Shown in pieces: positions 23,793-32,548 of a DNA stretch of 64,000 bases. Made by a program: the position numbers and the translations under genes. The stretch is from CAZVKN01 sp964627035 (GTDB taxonomy: Bacteria; Electryoneota; AABM5-125-24; Hatepunaeales; Hatepunaeaceae), in contig CAZVKN010000008.1 of the NCBI GenBank assembly GCA_964627035.1, positions 28,076 to 92,075 of the forward strand. The letters are read 5' to 3'. The notes under the pieces were generated by a model, which was given only the letters and a program-made list of their open reading frames with translations, made no database searches and had not been told where the DNA came from. How positions within the stretch are numbered: position 1 is the stretch's first letter; the number at the start of each line of letters is the position of its first letter.

Positions 23793-24782
23793 TCATTCGC
23801 TGGATCCGATTAATAACTGCCGTTTACAATGCTCAAGATTCTGCCTAGCGTTCTTATTTCGGGGATCGTACTTGACCGCTTCCTCAAATGCAGCGATTGC
23901 CTGCTCATAATCCTCATTCCTGCCGTGCTGAATTCCTATCTTATTATAGGCAGCCCCAAGGTTTCGATAATCATCATTCAGAGCTGAACTGCTGTTAAGA
24001 AAATTATTTACTATCAGTGTGTCGTACTCATTGAAATTCACATCAATTGAACCGCTCTCATAGTCATTTCGAATCGTTTCAAGTGCAGCTCGATACAACT
24101 CATCCCTTTCTGCTTCCTTTGTGTCAAACTTCCTTAGCACTTCAATGAGCATATTGTCATATGACCTTTCCAACGTCGGATGATATTCAATAGCCTTTTT
24201 ATAAGCTTTGATCGCACCTTCAAAATCTCCCGCTGTCATGCACAATGCACCGATATTACGGTAGATAGATATTGATTTAACTCCAGCGGTCAAAGCCTGC
24301 TCAAACATCTTTAAGGCTTTTTCATGGTCATTTTTTTTACCATAGATCATACCGATATTATTATAAATCAACTCCTTATTTTCATCTTCGTACTGCAATG
24401 CCTTCTGGAAATATCGGATTGCACCATCGCAATCCTCGTGTAAATTGAATAATATCCCCAAATTCGTGTACGCTTCAGCATTGTCGGGATCAATCTGTAA
24501 TGCTTTATGAAAATAGCCGGTTGCTACCTTGTAACGACCTGCTTTTAGTGCTTTCATCCCGTGTGTATTCGCTTGAGTCGCTTCAGCTAACGCACCAAGT
24601 GCTGACTGCTCAGCTACCCAAGGCGGTCCCTCAAACAGCGAAAGAAACAGAACAATGGACATCGGAATTATCAACACCAGCCAACCAAACCATTTCAATT
24701 TCGGTTCAGCATCAATCCGCTCGGTATTTATAGTTTTAGTAACAGTCTTTGATCTATGTTTTTTTGCAGGTTTTCTTTTCAT
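23793..24782 (-). CDS. Membrane-anchored TPR protein
   Basis: 329 residues from the ATG at 24782. A transmembrane segment (about 33-50) is followed by at least five TPR units, e.g. YFHKALQIDPDNAEAYTNLG, AIRYFQKALQYEDENKELIY, ALKMFEQALTAGVKSISIYR and AIAAFEEAVKYDPRNKNARQ. The TPR region should face the periplasm or outside. It follows the VanZ-Mth938 gene after two bases (TGATTATG), so the two are coupled. Confidence 0.88.
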   Translation of the reverse strand: MKRKPAKKHRSKTVTKTINTERIDAEPKLKWFGWLVLIIPMSIVLFLSLFEGPPWVAEQSALGALAEATQANTHGMKALKAGRYKVATGYFHKALQIDPDNAEAYTNLGILFNLHEDCDGAIRYFQKALQYEDENKELIYNNIGMIYGKKNDHEKALKMFEQALTAGVKSISIYRNIGALCMTAGDFEGAIKAYKKAIEYHPTLERSYDNMLIEVLRKFDTKEAERDELYRAALETIRNDYESGSIDVNFNEYDTLIVNNFLNSSSALNDDYRNLGAAYNKIGIQHGRNEDYEQAIAAFEEAVKYDPRNKNARQNLEHCKRQLLIGSSE

Positions 24783-24784
24783 AA

Positions 24785-26014
24785 TCAACCGTTATGAACA
24801 ATGAAGAGAACGTTCTTACCTTCCATAACCAACCGATTGAACAGCTTACACGCCTCCGCATTTCTCAAAATTATGAATTGAGTTCCTTTCTTTGTCCATT
24901 TATTGAAGTAGAATCCCGGTTCACTTTCACTCATCTTAAAACCATACCCTCCTTCACCTTTCGATCCATTTCCGATCAGAATGATGGAAGGTTTCTGCTT
25001 CAACATAAACTGCCTATCCTGGGTGTTAAAATGCTTTTTCTTATCCGCAAACCGCAGCATCCCGTTCGGATAGATTAAGAAATCGAAATATGGTATCGGA
25101 ATGCCTCTATAGATTGTCAATCCGGGAGCGTTGTGCATTACATTCTTGCTGTGGTTGAGAAGGAATGACCCTACCAACAGCATGATGATGACACTTACCA
25201 CACCTATAGTGACAAACCGAACTTTTCTGTGTTGAGAAAGGTGCAGAACTGTGAACAGGATGAGATAAATACTCACTGTCATCAGTAACAGGAAATGCCA
25301 ATAATCGTGACCTGTGAGAAGCGGACTGAATGTGATCAAAATAAATGCAAGAAGTCCGACAACAAAAAAAGCGGATAACGGTTCTCTGGTATAATCTTTT
25401 AATTTCTTTTGTAGAATGCGGTGTTTTCCCTGATCAATCTTTCCATAGGTTTCAGTAACGAAAAAGATCAGGATCAACCCCATTACGGCTCCCCACGAGT
25501 CTTTGGCAATATCACTTATATCGAAGATTCTATCCGACAGAAAGAGCTGAAAAAATTCGTCAAAAATGGAGAGGGACATTCCGGTTAAAAACGAGTATAG
25601 GACAGCGTGCGGTACGGTCATTCCTCGAACATGAAATGCTCTGAAGAACATGAGGATATACGCTGCGTAGGTTACATAGTGCCAATTCTTCTGCAGATCA
25701 TATATTGACATTCCTCCGTAGAGATCTTGCAGCCATTGCGCCCAACCGATCATCGCAACAATAATCATGACAGCGACTGTTTTACGAAGTGTGATTCGTT
25801 TCCAGTACCAAGCAAAGAAAATTCCTATGAAAATTATCCCAGCGGTTGCAACGTATGGAATCGAGTGTCCGAACACTGAAAAACTCATGTGGGACAGATC
25901 ATAGACCGATCCCTGTAGATATTTAGTCACGACCACGAACGGAGTCATGACGACAAGTATACAAAATATGATATACTGGATCATCGGGATTGTACGTGGA
26001 TTTAGTTTTTTCAT
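24785..26014 (-). CDS. VanZ-like membrane protein fused to Mth938-like domain
   Basis: 409 residues. The N-terminal part is a VanZ-like bundle with the signature SIFDEFFQLFLSDRIFDISD then a DSWGAVMG loop and several transmembrane helices up to about residue 290. The C-terminal 110 residues are soluble and fit the Mth938/NDUFAF3 (DUF498) fold: DFLIYPNGMLRF, IILIGNGSKGEGGYGF and the end AEACKLFNRLVMEGKNVLFI. Such a fusion is new to me. Start ATG at 26014. Confidence 0.75.
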   Translation of the reverse strand: MKKLNPRTIPMIQYIIFCILVVMTPFVVVTKYLQGSVYDLSHMSFSVFGHSIPYVATAGIIFIGIFFAWYWKRITLRKTVAVMIIVAMIGWAQWLQDLYGGMSIYDLQKNWHYVTYAAYILMFFRAFHVRGMTVPHAVLYSFLTGMSLSIFDEFFQLFLSDRIFDISDIAKDSWGAVMGLILIFFVTETYGKIDQGKHRILQKKLKDYTREPLSAFFVVGLLAFILITFSPLLTGHDYWHFLLLMTVSIYLILFTVLHLSQHRKVRFVTIGVVSVIIMLLVGSFLLNHSKNVMHNAPGLTIYRGIPIPYFDFLIYPNGMLRFADKKKHFNTQDRQFMLKQKPSIILIGNGSKGEGGYGFKMSESEPGFYFNKWTKKGTQFIILRNAEACKLFNRLVMEGKNVLFIVHNG

Positions 26015-26032
26015 TTATCTAAAGAAGATTGG

Positions 26033-26108
26033 AACCACCAAGGCTCAAAGACACCAAGAAAGAGAAAACTTGTATATGCTTTCTTGGTGTCTTGGTGATT
26101 TAGTGGTT
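26033..26108. repeat. ACCACCAAGG...CTTGGTG long imperfect inverted repeat
   Basis: Arms 26033-26062 and 26080-26109 are near reverse complements around an AT-rich loop. The second arm includes the stop codon of the dehydrogenase gene. A second copy is at 38584-38661. Confidence 0.8.
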
Positions 26109-27156
26109 ATGTTTTTATCCTATCACACACCCAATCACCAACCGCAGCAGTTCCCAAATCACCACCCATGTCACGCGGGACATTGCCGGTTCTCACCATA
26201 TCTCTGACGACATTCTCCAAGCGTGGAGTCCATTCTTTATGACCGAGTGTTTCCAGCATTATACCGACGGTCATGATAGCTGCAAGTGGATTAGCGATGT
26301 CTGTGCCGGCATACTTGGGAGCGGATCCATGTACCGGTTCAAATAGTGATGTCTTGCCGGGATGGATATTACCCGACCCAGCCAATCCCAAACCACCACA
26401 CAGTTGCGCACCCATGTCAGTGATGATGTCGCCGAACATGTTGCAACTGACGATAACGTCAAACTGCTCAGGACGCTTGACCATCTGCATCAACAACGCA
26501 TCTATAAACCAATGACTCGCCTCAATGTCAGGATACTCTTCAGCTACTTCGAAAAACGCACGCTGCCACAAATCACCTTCAAATCGCATCGCATTTGACT
26601 TGTCCGACATGCAAACCTTAGTCAATCCGCTAACCTTTGCATACTCAAACGCATGACGACATATTCGTTCAACGCCTTTGCGAGTGTTAACAGATGTTTG
26701 AACCGCAATCTCATCCGGCGTACCTTTCTTGAGGATACCTCCGGTATGCGAGTATGCGCCTTCAGTATTCTCACGGAATACTACGAAATTAACATCATCA
26801 GAACCTTTACCTTCAAGCGGACATAAGGACTCATCCAACAGATGACACGGTCGGTAATTGACATACAGGTCTAATTTGAATCGTAACCCAAGCAATATAT
26901 CACGAGCATGCGCCATATCCGGCACTCTCGGATCACCTACCGCTCCGACATAGATCGCATCGTAATTATCGCGAAAATTAGCAACCTCGTCATCGGGTAA
27001 CGTAATTCCGGTAGCGAGATATTTATCCGCGCCGTAATCAAACTCATCCCATTCCAGCGGGACACCGCAATCATGGATGGCAGCCATCACTTTGATAGCC
27101 TCCTTCGTAACGTCCACACCGATCCCATCCCCGGCAATGACAGCAATTCGAGACAT
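26107..27156 (-). CDS. Isopropylmalate/isocitrate/homoisocitrate dehydrogenase family
   Basis: 349 residues of the NAD-dependent beta-decarboxylating dehydrogenase family. It has GDGIGVDV (9-16), ENTEGAYSHTGG (Tyr135), SDKSNAM (catalytic Lys186), Asp219 and the metal ligands Asp243/Asp247 in NMFGDIITD. The substrate loop ILLGLRFKLDLYVNYRP (88-103) is not the standard LeuB form and is closer to tartrate or homoisocitrate dehydrogenase-like sequences. With the condensing enzyme and LeuCD-like proteins it would complete either a 2-oxoacid extension or citrate to 2-oxoglutarate. Divergent from the OsmC gene, with two palindromes in the shared promoter. Confidence 0.88.
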   Translation of the reverse strand: MSRIAVIAGDGIGVDVTKEAIKVMAAIHDCGVPLEWDEFDYGADKYLATGITLPDDEVANFRDNYDAIYVGAVGDPRVPDMAHARDILLGLRFKLDLYVNYRPCHLLDESLCPLEGKGSDDVNFVVFRENTEGAYSHTGGILKKGTPDEIAVQTSVNTRKGVERICRHAFEYAKVSGLTKVCMSDKSNAMRFEGDLWQRAFFEVAEEYPDIEASHWFIDALLMQMVKRPEQFDVIVSCNMFGDIITDMGAQLCGGLGLAGSGNIHPGKTSLFEPVHGSAPKYAGTDIANPLAAIMTVGIMLETLGHKEWTPRLENVVRDMVRTGNVPRDMGGDLGTAAVGDWVCDRIKT

Positions 27157-27223
27157 TGACTCTCCTCTAAAAATGTGTTATAGATTACTAAGTAAATATA
27201 CCTCAATCCGTTTTCATTGTCAA

Positions 27224-27251
27224 GGAAATCATTTCACATGAAATCATTTCA
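27224..27251. promoter_or_regulatory. Tandem operator-like palindromes in divergent promoter
   Basis: GGAAATCATTTCA (27224-27236) and TGAAATCATTTCA (27239-27251) are two copies of a 13-base palindrome, 15 bases apart centre to centre. They lie between the divergent dehydrogenase (minus) and OsmC (plus) genes. Confidence 0.5.
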
Positions 27252-27364
27252 ACAGAAAACTCTTTCGATTGTTCATTGCATTCACTAACATGTAAACATT
27301 GTTGATTTCACAGTCTCTATTTGTTAATTTTCTGCAGATTATTAAACAGAAACAAGAGGTAATA

Positions 27365-27787
27365 ATGGGTGCAACTTTCAACGCCATAATTTCACTAATT
27401 GAAGACAATCACTATAAAGGGATCAGTCGCAATAACCTTCGCACGGACATGGACAGTCAACCTGAAGGTGAACAGCAGATGGGTCCTACACCGATGGAGA
27501 TGGTGCTGCATGCGCTTGCCGGATGCACCTCTATGGACGTAGTTGCCATCTTGCGTAAACGTAGAAAAGAACCTGAACATTTTGAGATATTTATCGAGGG
27601 GACAAAACGTGACGAGCATCCACGTCATTACGAAACAGTGAAACTTATATACAGAGCAAAAGGATCTGGATTAACAATTGAGGACCTTGAACGAGCTGCT
27701 GAGCTGTCAATGACACGCTACTGTGCTGTTTCATCAATGGTAAAACAGGTAGCTGATGTAACCTGGGAATGTGAGTTGATTAAGTGA
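27365..27787 (+). CDS. OsmC/Ohr family protein
   Basis: 140 residues from the ATG at 27365, which follows AGAGGT; the frame is open further upstream but has no better start. The motifs GPTPMEMVLHALAGCTSMDV and the later SMTRYCAVSSMV give the two reactive cysteines of OsmC-type thiol peroxidases. They detoxify organic hydroperoxides or act on sulfur species in the cytosol. It is divergent from the dehydrogenase gene and followed by a methyltransferase at 20 bases. Confidence 0.9.
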   Translation: MGATFNAIISLIEDNHYKGISRNNLRTDMDSQPEGEQQMGPTPMEMVLHALAGCTSMDVVAILRKRRKEPEHFEIFIEGTKRDEHPRHYETVKLIYRAKGSGLTIEDLERAAELSMTRYCAVSSMVKQVADVTWECELIK

Positions 27788-27807
27788 TTAAGTGATTTGG
27801 GGATTTA

Positions 27808-28533
27808 ATGATTGGATATTTCAAAAAGGTTCTGAAGCAGGTAATACCACGATCTGTGCATCATCTGTACAATCGAGTAGTCTCTAAACGGATCATTCTC
27901 AAGCGGCTCGGTGATTGGTTCGATGCTGACTGGAAACGTAAAGCAACCGATGCAGATGAGAAGACTTGGGTGGAAGTATATAACCGGTCTTGGGAAAATT
28001 GGGATGAACATGATTTAACTGAAGAAGACATTCATCGAATCTGTGAATCAATCCCCTGCAATGCTTCGATTCTTGATGTAGGATGCGGTAACGGTTATCT
28101 GCTCAAGAAACTGACGGAAGTGACAAATAACGTCACCGGTGCTGATCTTTCCGGTGTAGCCCTCCGCCGTGCTGCAACTCGACTCGAAGCGAGTGCCGAA
28201 TTAATTCAATGTTCCGCTGAATATTTGCCGTTTCAGGATAAGTCATTTCAGGTTGTGGTCTCTGTGCATACACTGGAACACGTTCGTGATATTGGCAATG
28301 CGGTTAATGAGCTTAAACGAGTATCATCCGATAAGCTGATTATCCTTGTTCCATCTCAGGAATACTTACCTTATACCGAAGACTACCACTTACACTTCTT
28401 TCCACATAGACAGGATTTGATTGATGCAGTCGGACTACCGCGAGCCAAATGTATTAGATACCGTTCTTCTGCCGAAGAAGGCAAATTTGACGGTGATGCG
28501 TTGCTTTTGATTGCAGAAAAAATTCACGATTGA
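27808..28533 (+). CDS. Class I SAM-dependent methyltransferase
   Basis: 241 residues. Motif I ILDVGCGNGYLLKKL, then VTGADLSGVALRRA and SFQVVVSVHTLEHVRD mark a Methyltransf_11 enzyme. The first 80 residues form a basic, tryptophan-rich extension that could bind membrane or substrate. Substrate unknown. It is probably transcribed with the OsmC gene. Confidence 0.85.
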   Translation: MIGYFKKVLKQVIPRSVHHLYNRVVSKRIILKRLGDWFDADWKRKATDADEKTWVEVYNRSWENWDEHDLTEEDIHRICESIPCNASILDVGCGNGYLLKKLTEVTNNVTGADLSGVALRRAATRLEASAELIQCSAEYLPFQDKSFQVVVSVHTLEHVRDIGNAVNELKRVSSDKLIILVPSQEYLPYTEDYHLHFFPHRQDLIDAVGLPRAKCIRYRSSAEEGKFDGDALLLIAEKIHD

Positions 28534-28586
28534 CAGTTTGAAGCAAAAAAAGAAGGGACTGTTCCATAAGTCTTTATTATTTAGTG

Positions 28587-28666
28587 TTATTGCGAGCGTA
28601 GCGAAGCATTCTCATTTGATAACAAAGTAATAGAGATCGCTTCGTCGCTTCGCTCCTCGCGATGAC
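28587..28666. repeat. TTGCGAGCGTAGCGAAGC-type inverted repeat
   Basis: TTGCGAGCGTAGCGAAGCA is answered by GATCGCTTCGTCGCTTCGC and TCCTCGCGATGAC about 40 bases later. This is the classic TTGCGAGCG...CGATGAC interspersed element. It lies between convergent genes. Confidence 0.75.
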
Positions 28667-28688
28667 CCACTTAAGAGACGTTTCAAAC

Positions 28689-28737
28689 TGTAGTCGGGCT
28701 TGTCTCAAGCCCGACATCGCGGTTGAGACAACTATGA
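28689..28737. repeat. TAGTCGGGCTTG repeat, copy 1
   Basis: Hairpin TCGGGCTTG/CAAGCCCGA followed by a second half ending GAGACAACTATGAC. One of seven copies in the window (32452, 34277, 35500, 38451, 61207, 61648). Confidence 0.85.
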
Positions 28738-28780
28738 CCACAAAATTGTTAGCCACAGCAATTTAGCCACTACACGATTA

Positions 28781-31120
28781 CTATTCAGTGATAATCTTCC
28801 ATATTGCTTCCTGTGTCTCCTCAATTGACATCCGTGCTGTGTTCAATACATACAGAGGTGCGACCTTCAGCAGACGCTTGTAATGCCGTCTCAATAAATC
28901 AATTCTGTCACTCGATTTGACCAGCATGAACTTGTTGTAGAACGGCAGAGAACTGTAACCTCCACGATCAGTCACATTGCTTCCTTCCTCTAACATCCGC
29001 AAAGCAGCATCAACCGTCGGTTTGGCAACCTTGGTCGCAACAGTGTCTTTGTGAAGCAGTATTTGCTTTGATATGACTGTTCTCTTGATATGCTTATCAT
29101 TTTTACCCATCCAATACGGATCCAACAGAGCACGTGAGCGTCGAGATGCAAAGAAACAGCTCGGTTCACCGCGATCAAGCGGGCATTCGTTGTAGCCTGG
29201 ACAAGCTTCTACCCGGCAATGGTCGCGATTAGTAACAACATTCTCACATTTTGAGCGATTAAACAGCGGTGCCAGCTCAGGCAGATGCCGGGTTATGTCA
29301 GTCTGCATCAACTGTTTTCGTTCGACCGAATCTGCAATCGGTGTGTTACCAGCCCATCGCATGAAATATCCATCATAGCTATGAAGCTTGACCTCCGGTC
29401 TGCGCAACAGACGAGCAAGGTGAGTTGTCCCTCCACCGCCGGGAGGTGAAATCAGGGTAACACCTTTACCGTTGACATCAATACATGATCCTCCTGCAAG
29501 ATGCATGTCGAATGTCCGTCCGGCAATATCATCCGCCATACCGAGAGCTATTGAACGCAATTGCGGATAGTATGCAGTGTTAAGCATGATACCGGTGCGT
29601 GTTTCCGGATTGTAGAACGCTCTCGGCTCACGACCCTCAACACCCTTCACACCGTAGAGCACACCATGTGGCTCCGTATCCGCTTCCAACGGGGACGGAT
29701 ACCAGTTGTCCATCCAGAAATCTATCAAGTGCGGTGAGTTTGACATCAGCTTCAGTACCACACCACCGACGTTGACGTTCCACTCGTGGTAACTGTCGTA
29801 AGACATGGCATTTTCCGCTTCAGCCACCAGAGAGTCTCTCTGTTCCACCGGAATAGAGGACTCAAGCTCCACAGATTTAGTCACTTTTGTAATGGTGTTG
29901 TTTAGTGCTCTCTGTCTTGCAAGTGCTGTAGGTTTGAGATGTGCCAATGCATCCACAATCCTGTCCATCGCTTTAGTCAGATTTTCCATCGAGGTCGCAT
30001 ACGACAAGCGAATATGATTGTCCGCTCCAAACGCCTCACCGGGAACCGTAGCCACGTGCGCCTTACGAAGGAGATAGTACGCAAGACCTGCGGAATTCCG
30101 AATCTGCATTCCCTCAAACTGTTTATCATAGTACCATGACATATTCGGCATCAGATAGAACGCACCGTTTGGCTTAAAACATGAAACATGAGGAATAGAT
30201 TCAATTCGATAAAGCAGATAATTCCGACGTCGTTCAAACTCTTGCCGCATCCGGCTAATTTCATGCTGTGAACAGTTCAGTGCCTCAACACCCGCCCATT
30301 GAGCTATCGAATTTGCATTTGAAGTTGAGTGTGATTGAACCTTTGACATACCTTGAATAACCTCTTCCGGTCCGATTGCCCACCCCAAGCGCCATCCGGT
30401 CATCGAGTATGCTTTTGAAAACCCATTGATGATTACACTGTTCTTTCGTGCGCTATCGCCCATTGCAGCAACAGAGATGGCATTGAATCCGTCATACACC
30501 AGCTTTTCATAAATCTCATCGGCAATAATGAAGATTCCTTCGTCAATGCACACATCTACCAATCTGCGCAGTTGACCTGGATCGTATGCTGATCCGGTAG
30601 GATTAGAGGGATTATTCAAGATTATCGCTTTGGTTCGTGCAGATAGGGCTCTTGTAAAGTCCTCAGTCGTCATTCTGAATCCGTTCTCTTCACGGGTGTG
30701 AACATATACAGGGCTGCCTTTACCAAGATTAACCATATGAGGATATGAAACCCAATACGGAGTCGGGATGATAACCTCATCCCCCGGATTGAGCAGCGCA
30801 ACACAAGCATTGTACAGACACTGCTTTGCTCCGGTTGAAACGATGACCTGACTCGGTTCATAATCCGCTGCAGACTCTTCCCGATATTTACGGGCAATTG
30901 CTTCGCGTAGTTCCGGGATGCCACCGTTCGGAGTATAGTTCGTGTGATTGCTGTCTAAGGCTCGCTTGGCAGCATCTTTGATATTTGCGGGTGTAGGAAA
31001 GTCCGGTTCACCGACCGACAAGTTGATGACGTCTATTCCCTCACGCTTCATCTGCTGCGCCTTGCCTGAGATTCTCAAGGTAGATGAAAATCCGATATTT
31101 TTTATCAGGTCGGAAAGCAT
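28781..31120 (-). CDS. Aspartate-type aminotransferase fused to HprK-like domain
   Basis: 779 residues, about twice the usual aminotransferase length. Residues 1-395 are a complete class I PLP aminotransferase: NLSVGEPDFPTP (33-44), NNPSNPTG (169-176), ADEIYEKL (200-207), the Schiff-base lysine in NGFSKAYSMTGWRLGW (Lys236). From about 440 to 779 a second domain follows, with GKGVTLISPPGGGGTTHLAR (near 550-570) resembling the P-loop region of HprK/PEP-carboxykinase-like kinases, but without the canonical lysine, and a cysteine-rich segment (CRVEACPGYNECPLD). Function of the second domain is not known; it could modify the enzyme or use a phosphorylated substrate. Start ATG at 31120 with AGGAAA upstream. 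Confidence 0.85.
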   Translation of the reverse strand: MLSDLIKNIGFSSTLRISGKAQQMKREGIDVINLSVGEPDFPTPANIKDAAKRALDSNHTNYTPNGGIPELREAIARKYREESAADYEPSQVIVSTGAKQCLYNACVALLNPGDEVIIPTPYWVSYPHMVNLGKGSPVYVHTREENGFRMTTEDFTRALSARTKAIILNNPSNPTGSAYDPGQLRRLVDVCIDEGIFIIADEIYEKLVYDGFNAISVAAMGDSARKNSVIINGFSKAYSMTGWRLGWAIGPEEVIQGMSKVQSHSTSNANSIAQWAGVEALNCSQHEISRMRQEFERRRNYLLYRIESIPHVSCFKPNGAFYLMPNMSWYYDKQFEGMQIRNSAGLAYYLLRKAHVATVPGEAFGADNHIRLSYATSMENLTKAMDRIVDALAHLKPTALARQRALNNTITKVTKSVELESSIPVEQRDSLVAEAENAMSYDSYHEWNVNVGGVVLKLMSNSPHLIDFWMDNWYPSPLEADTEPHGVLYGVKGVEGREPRAFYNPETRTGIMLNTAYYPQLRSIALGMADDIAGRTFDMHLAGGSCIDVNGKGVTLISPPGGGGTTHLARLLRRPEVKLHSYDGYFMRWAGNTPIADSVERKQLMQTDITRHLPELAPLFNRSKCENVVTNRDHCRVEACPGYNECPLDRGEPSCFFASRRSRALLDPYWMGKNDKHIKRTVISKQILLHKDTVATKVAKPTVDAALRMLEEGSNVTDRGGYSSLPFYNKFMLVKSSDRIDLLRRHYKRLLKVAPLYVLNTARMSIEETQEAIWKIITE

Positions 31121-31156
31121 AACCGTTTCCTGTTATTGTCGTTCAAGTTTTTATTT

Positions 31157-31194
31157 TACCACGAAGTTCACGAAAAACACGAAGTCACGAAACC
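31157..31194. repeat. CCACGAAG...CACGAAGTCACGAAA repeat
   Basis: Repeated CACGAAG units (ACCACGAAGTTCACGAAAAA then CACGAAGTCACGAAA). The same motif occurs as a hairpin at 48645-48695. Confidence 0.65.
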
Positions 31195-31228
31195 GGGAGA
31201 ATACTCACATCTTAGTGTAATCCAGGCT

Positions 31229-32404
31229 TCAGAGAAACCGGGGCACGTAACTAATTTGTCGTACTGTCCGGTTGAAACATGTTTTATTCAAAAAGTCTGC
31301 AAGAAGTTCGGCTTTAATGAGTGAACCCGCCTCGTTCACATGCAGGTGATCCACCCACAATATTCTATCCTTAGGCATCACCTTATCGAAGTCAAACAGA
31401 GGAACATTATGCTCTTCACTCAGTTCTCGCATTACATTTGCATGCTGTACAAGTGCTGTCTGAAAGTGATCAGCCATTAGAAACTCTGTCAACTCTGACT
31501 CCGCATGTGGAGAAACAGCCTCCGTCGCAAGCACGATCTTGATCTCGTTATCACCAGCGATTTGTACGAGATTAGTCAGGTTTCTCTTAAAATACAGCGG
31601 AGGATTTTCACCAAGTCTCTGAAGATTCATTTCAACTTTGTCAGCCTCTGTGGTGCGGATGTCATCACTCTTCCAGTCTTCAGCCAACATCCAATCCCAA
31701 ACATCAATTTTCGGTTCTGTCAGATGCAGTCCTCGACTGATAACCCGCAGCAGGCAGCTATACTCCCACCAGCTCGTCTTCGGTCTGCTCCAGCATTGTC
31801 GGTAGCCGCTGTTGTCAGATCTGTAGTCATCGGCAAGCCTGCTGTTCACATCATCAATACCGAGACTTACAATCACCAAATCCGGATCTAACTCCAATAT
31901 TCTATACTGGAAATTGGCGAGAGTCTCCCAGCTTGTATGACCCGATACACCCGCATTTATCACTTCAACAGTGTCATGACCGGATTTATCACGCAAATTT
32001 TGCTGCAATAACACAGGATACGTCTTGTCATCATCTGCAACATGCGATGAATAGGTTGTCGAGCTGCCGAGCAGCACGATGCGGTACACACTATCCGGTT
32101 TTGTCCCTTGAAACTCTTCACCTCGGTAGCCGAGTGAATTGTGTCTGCACTCACCGCTGACGAAATTTGGTGTCGGATAATAATTCAGGTATGGATGCCC
32201 CGAAAACTGCAATGTTAAAGGGTCAATCTTACCAATTCTCTCAAATCTCATCACCTGAGCATCGTTCGCAAGAAACCTGAGCCACAATTGCGAAACCATT
32301 TCACCGAAAGAGAACAACACAAAATAGCTGTACATGAAAATAACAATCATCCACGATTTGGAAATCTTCTTACCCTTTGCAGGGAACTTAATCGCCTGTT
32401 TCAT
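31229..32404 (-). CDS. Membrane-anchored SGNH/GDSL hydrolase
   Basis: 391 residues from the ATG at 32404 (in-frame GTG and TTG precede it). An N-terminal transmembrane segment (about 18-38) is followed by the SGNH fold: IVLLGSSTTYSS (block I, Ser), the Gly block GVSGHTSWETLAN, SLGIDDVNSRL and the C-terminal WVDHLHVNEAG with Asp and His. These enzymes remove acyl or acetyl groups from envelope glycans or lipids. It stands alone between repeats. Confidence 0.85.
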   Translation of the reverse strand: MKQAIKFPAKGKKISKSWMIVIFMYSYFVLFSFGEMVSQLWLRFLANDAQVMRFERIGKIDPLTLQFSGHPYLNYYPTPNFVSGECRHNSLGYRGEEFQGTKPDSVYRIVLLGSSTTYSSHVADDDKTYPVLLQQNLRDKSGHDTVEVINAGVSGHTSWETLANFQYRILELDPDLVIVSLGIDDVNSRLADDYRSDNSGYRQCWSRPKTSWWEYSCLLRVISRGLHLTEPKIDVWDWMLAEDWKSDDIRTTEADKVEMNLQRLGENPPLYFKRNLTNLVQIAGDNEIKIVLATEAVSPHAESELTEFLMADHFQTALVQHANVMRELSEEHNVPLFDFDKVMPKDRILWVDHLHVNEAGSLIKAELLADFLNKTCFNRTVRQISYVPRFL

Positions 32405-32451
32405 CACCAAACCTTAACTGTGACTTACACATGACAACTCAATCAATGATT

Positions 32452-32505
32452 TGTAGTCGTGGTTGTCTCAACCGCGACGTCGGGCTTGGGACAAGCCCGA
32501 CTACA
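32452..32505. repeat. TAGTCGTGGTTG/TCGGGCTTG repeat, copy 2
   Basis: Two back-to-back hairpins: GTCGTGGTTG...CAACCGCGAC and GTCGGGCTTG...CAAGCCCGAC, bordered by TGTAG and CTACA. Confidence 0.88.
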
Positions 32506-32548
32506 GTTAACAATATCAATACTAACTTGATATGCTCTCACTCTACTA

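Noticed and set aside
24785..26014. Glycopeptide resistance because of the VanZ domain
   Set aside because: VanZ-like domains are common in unrelated membrane proteins; no van genes nearby.
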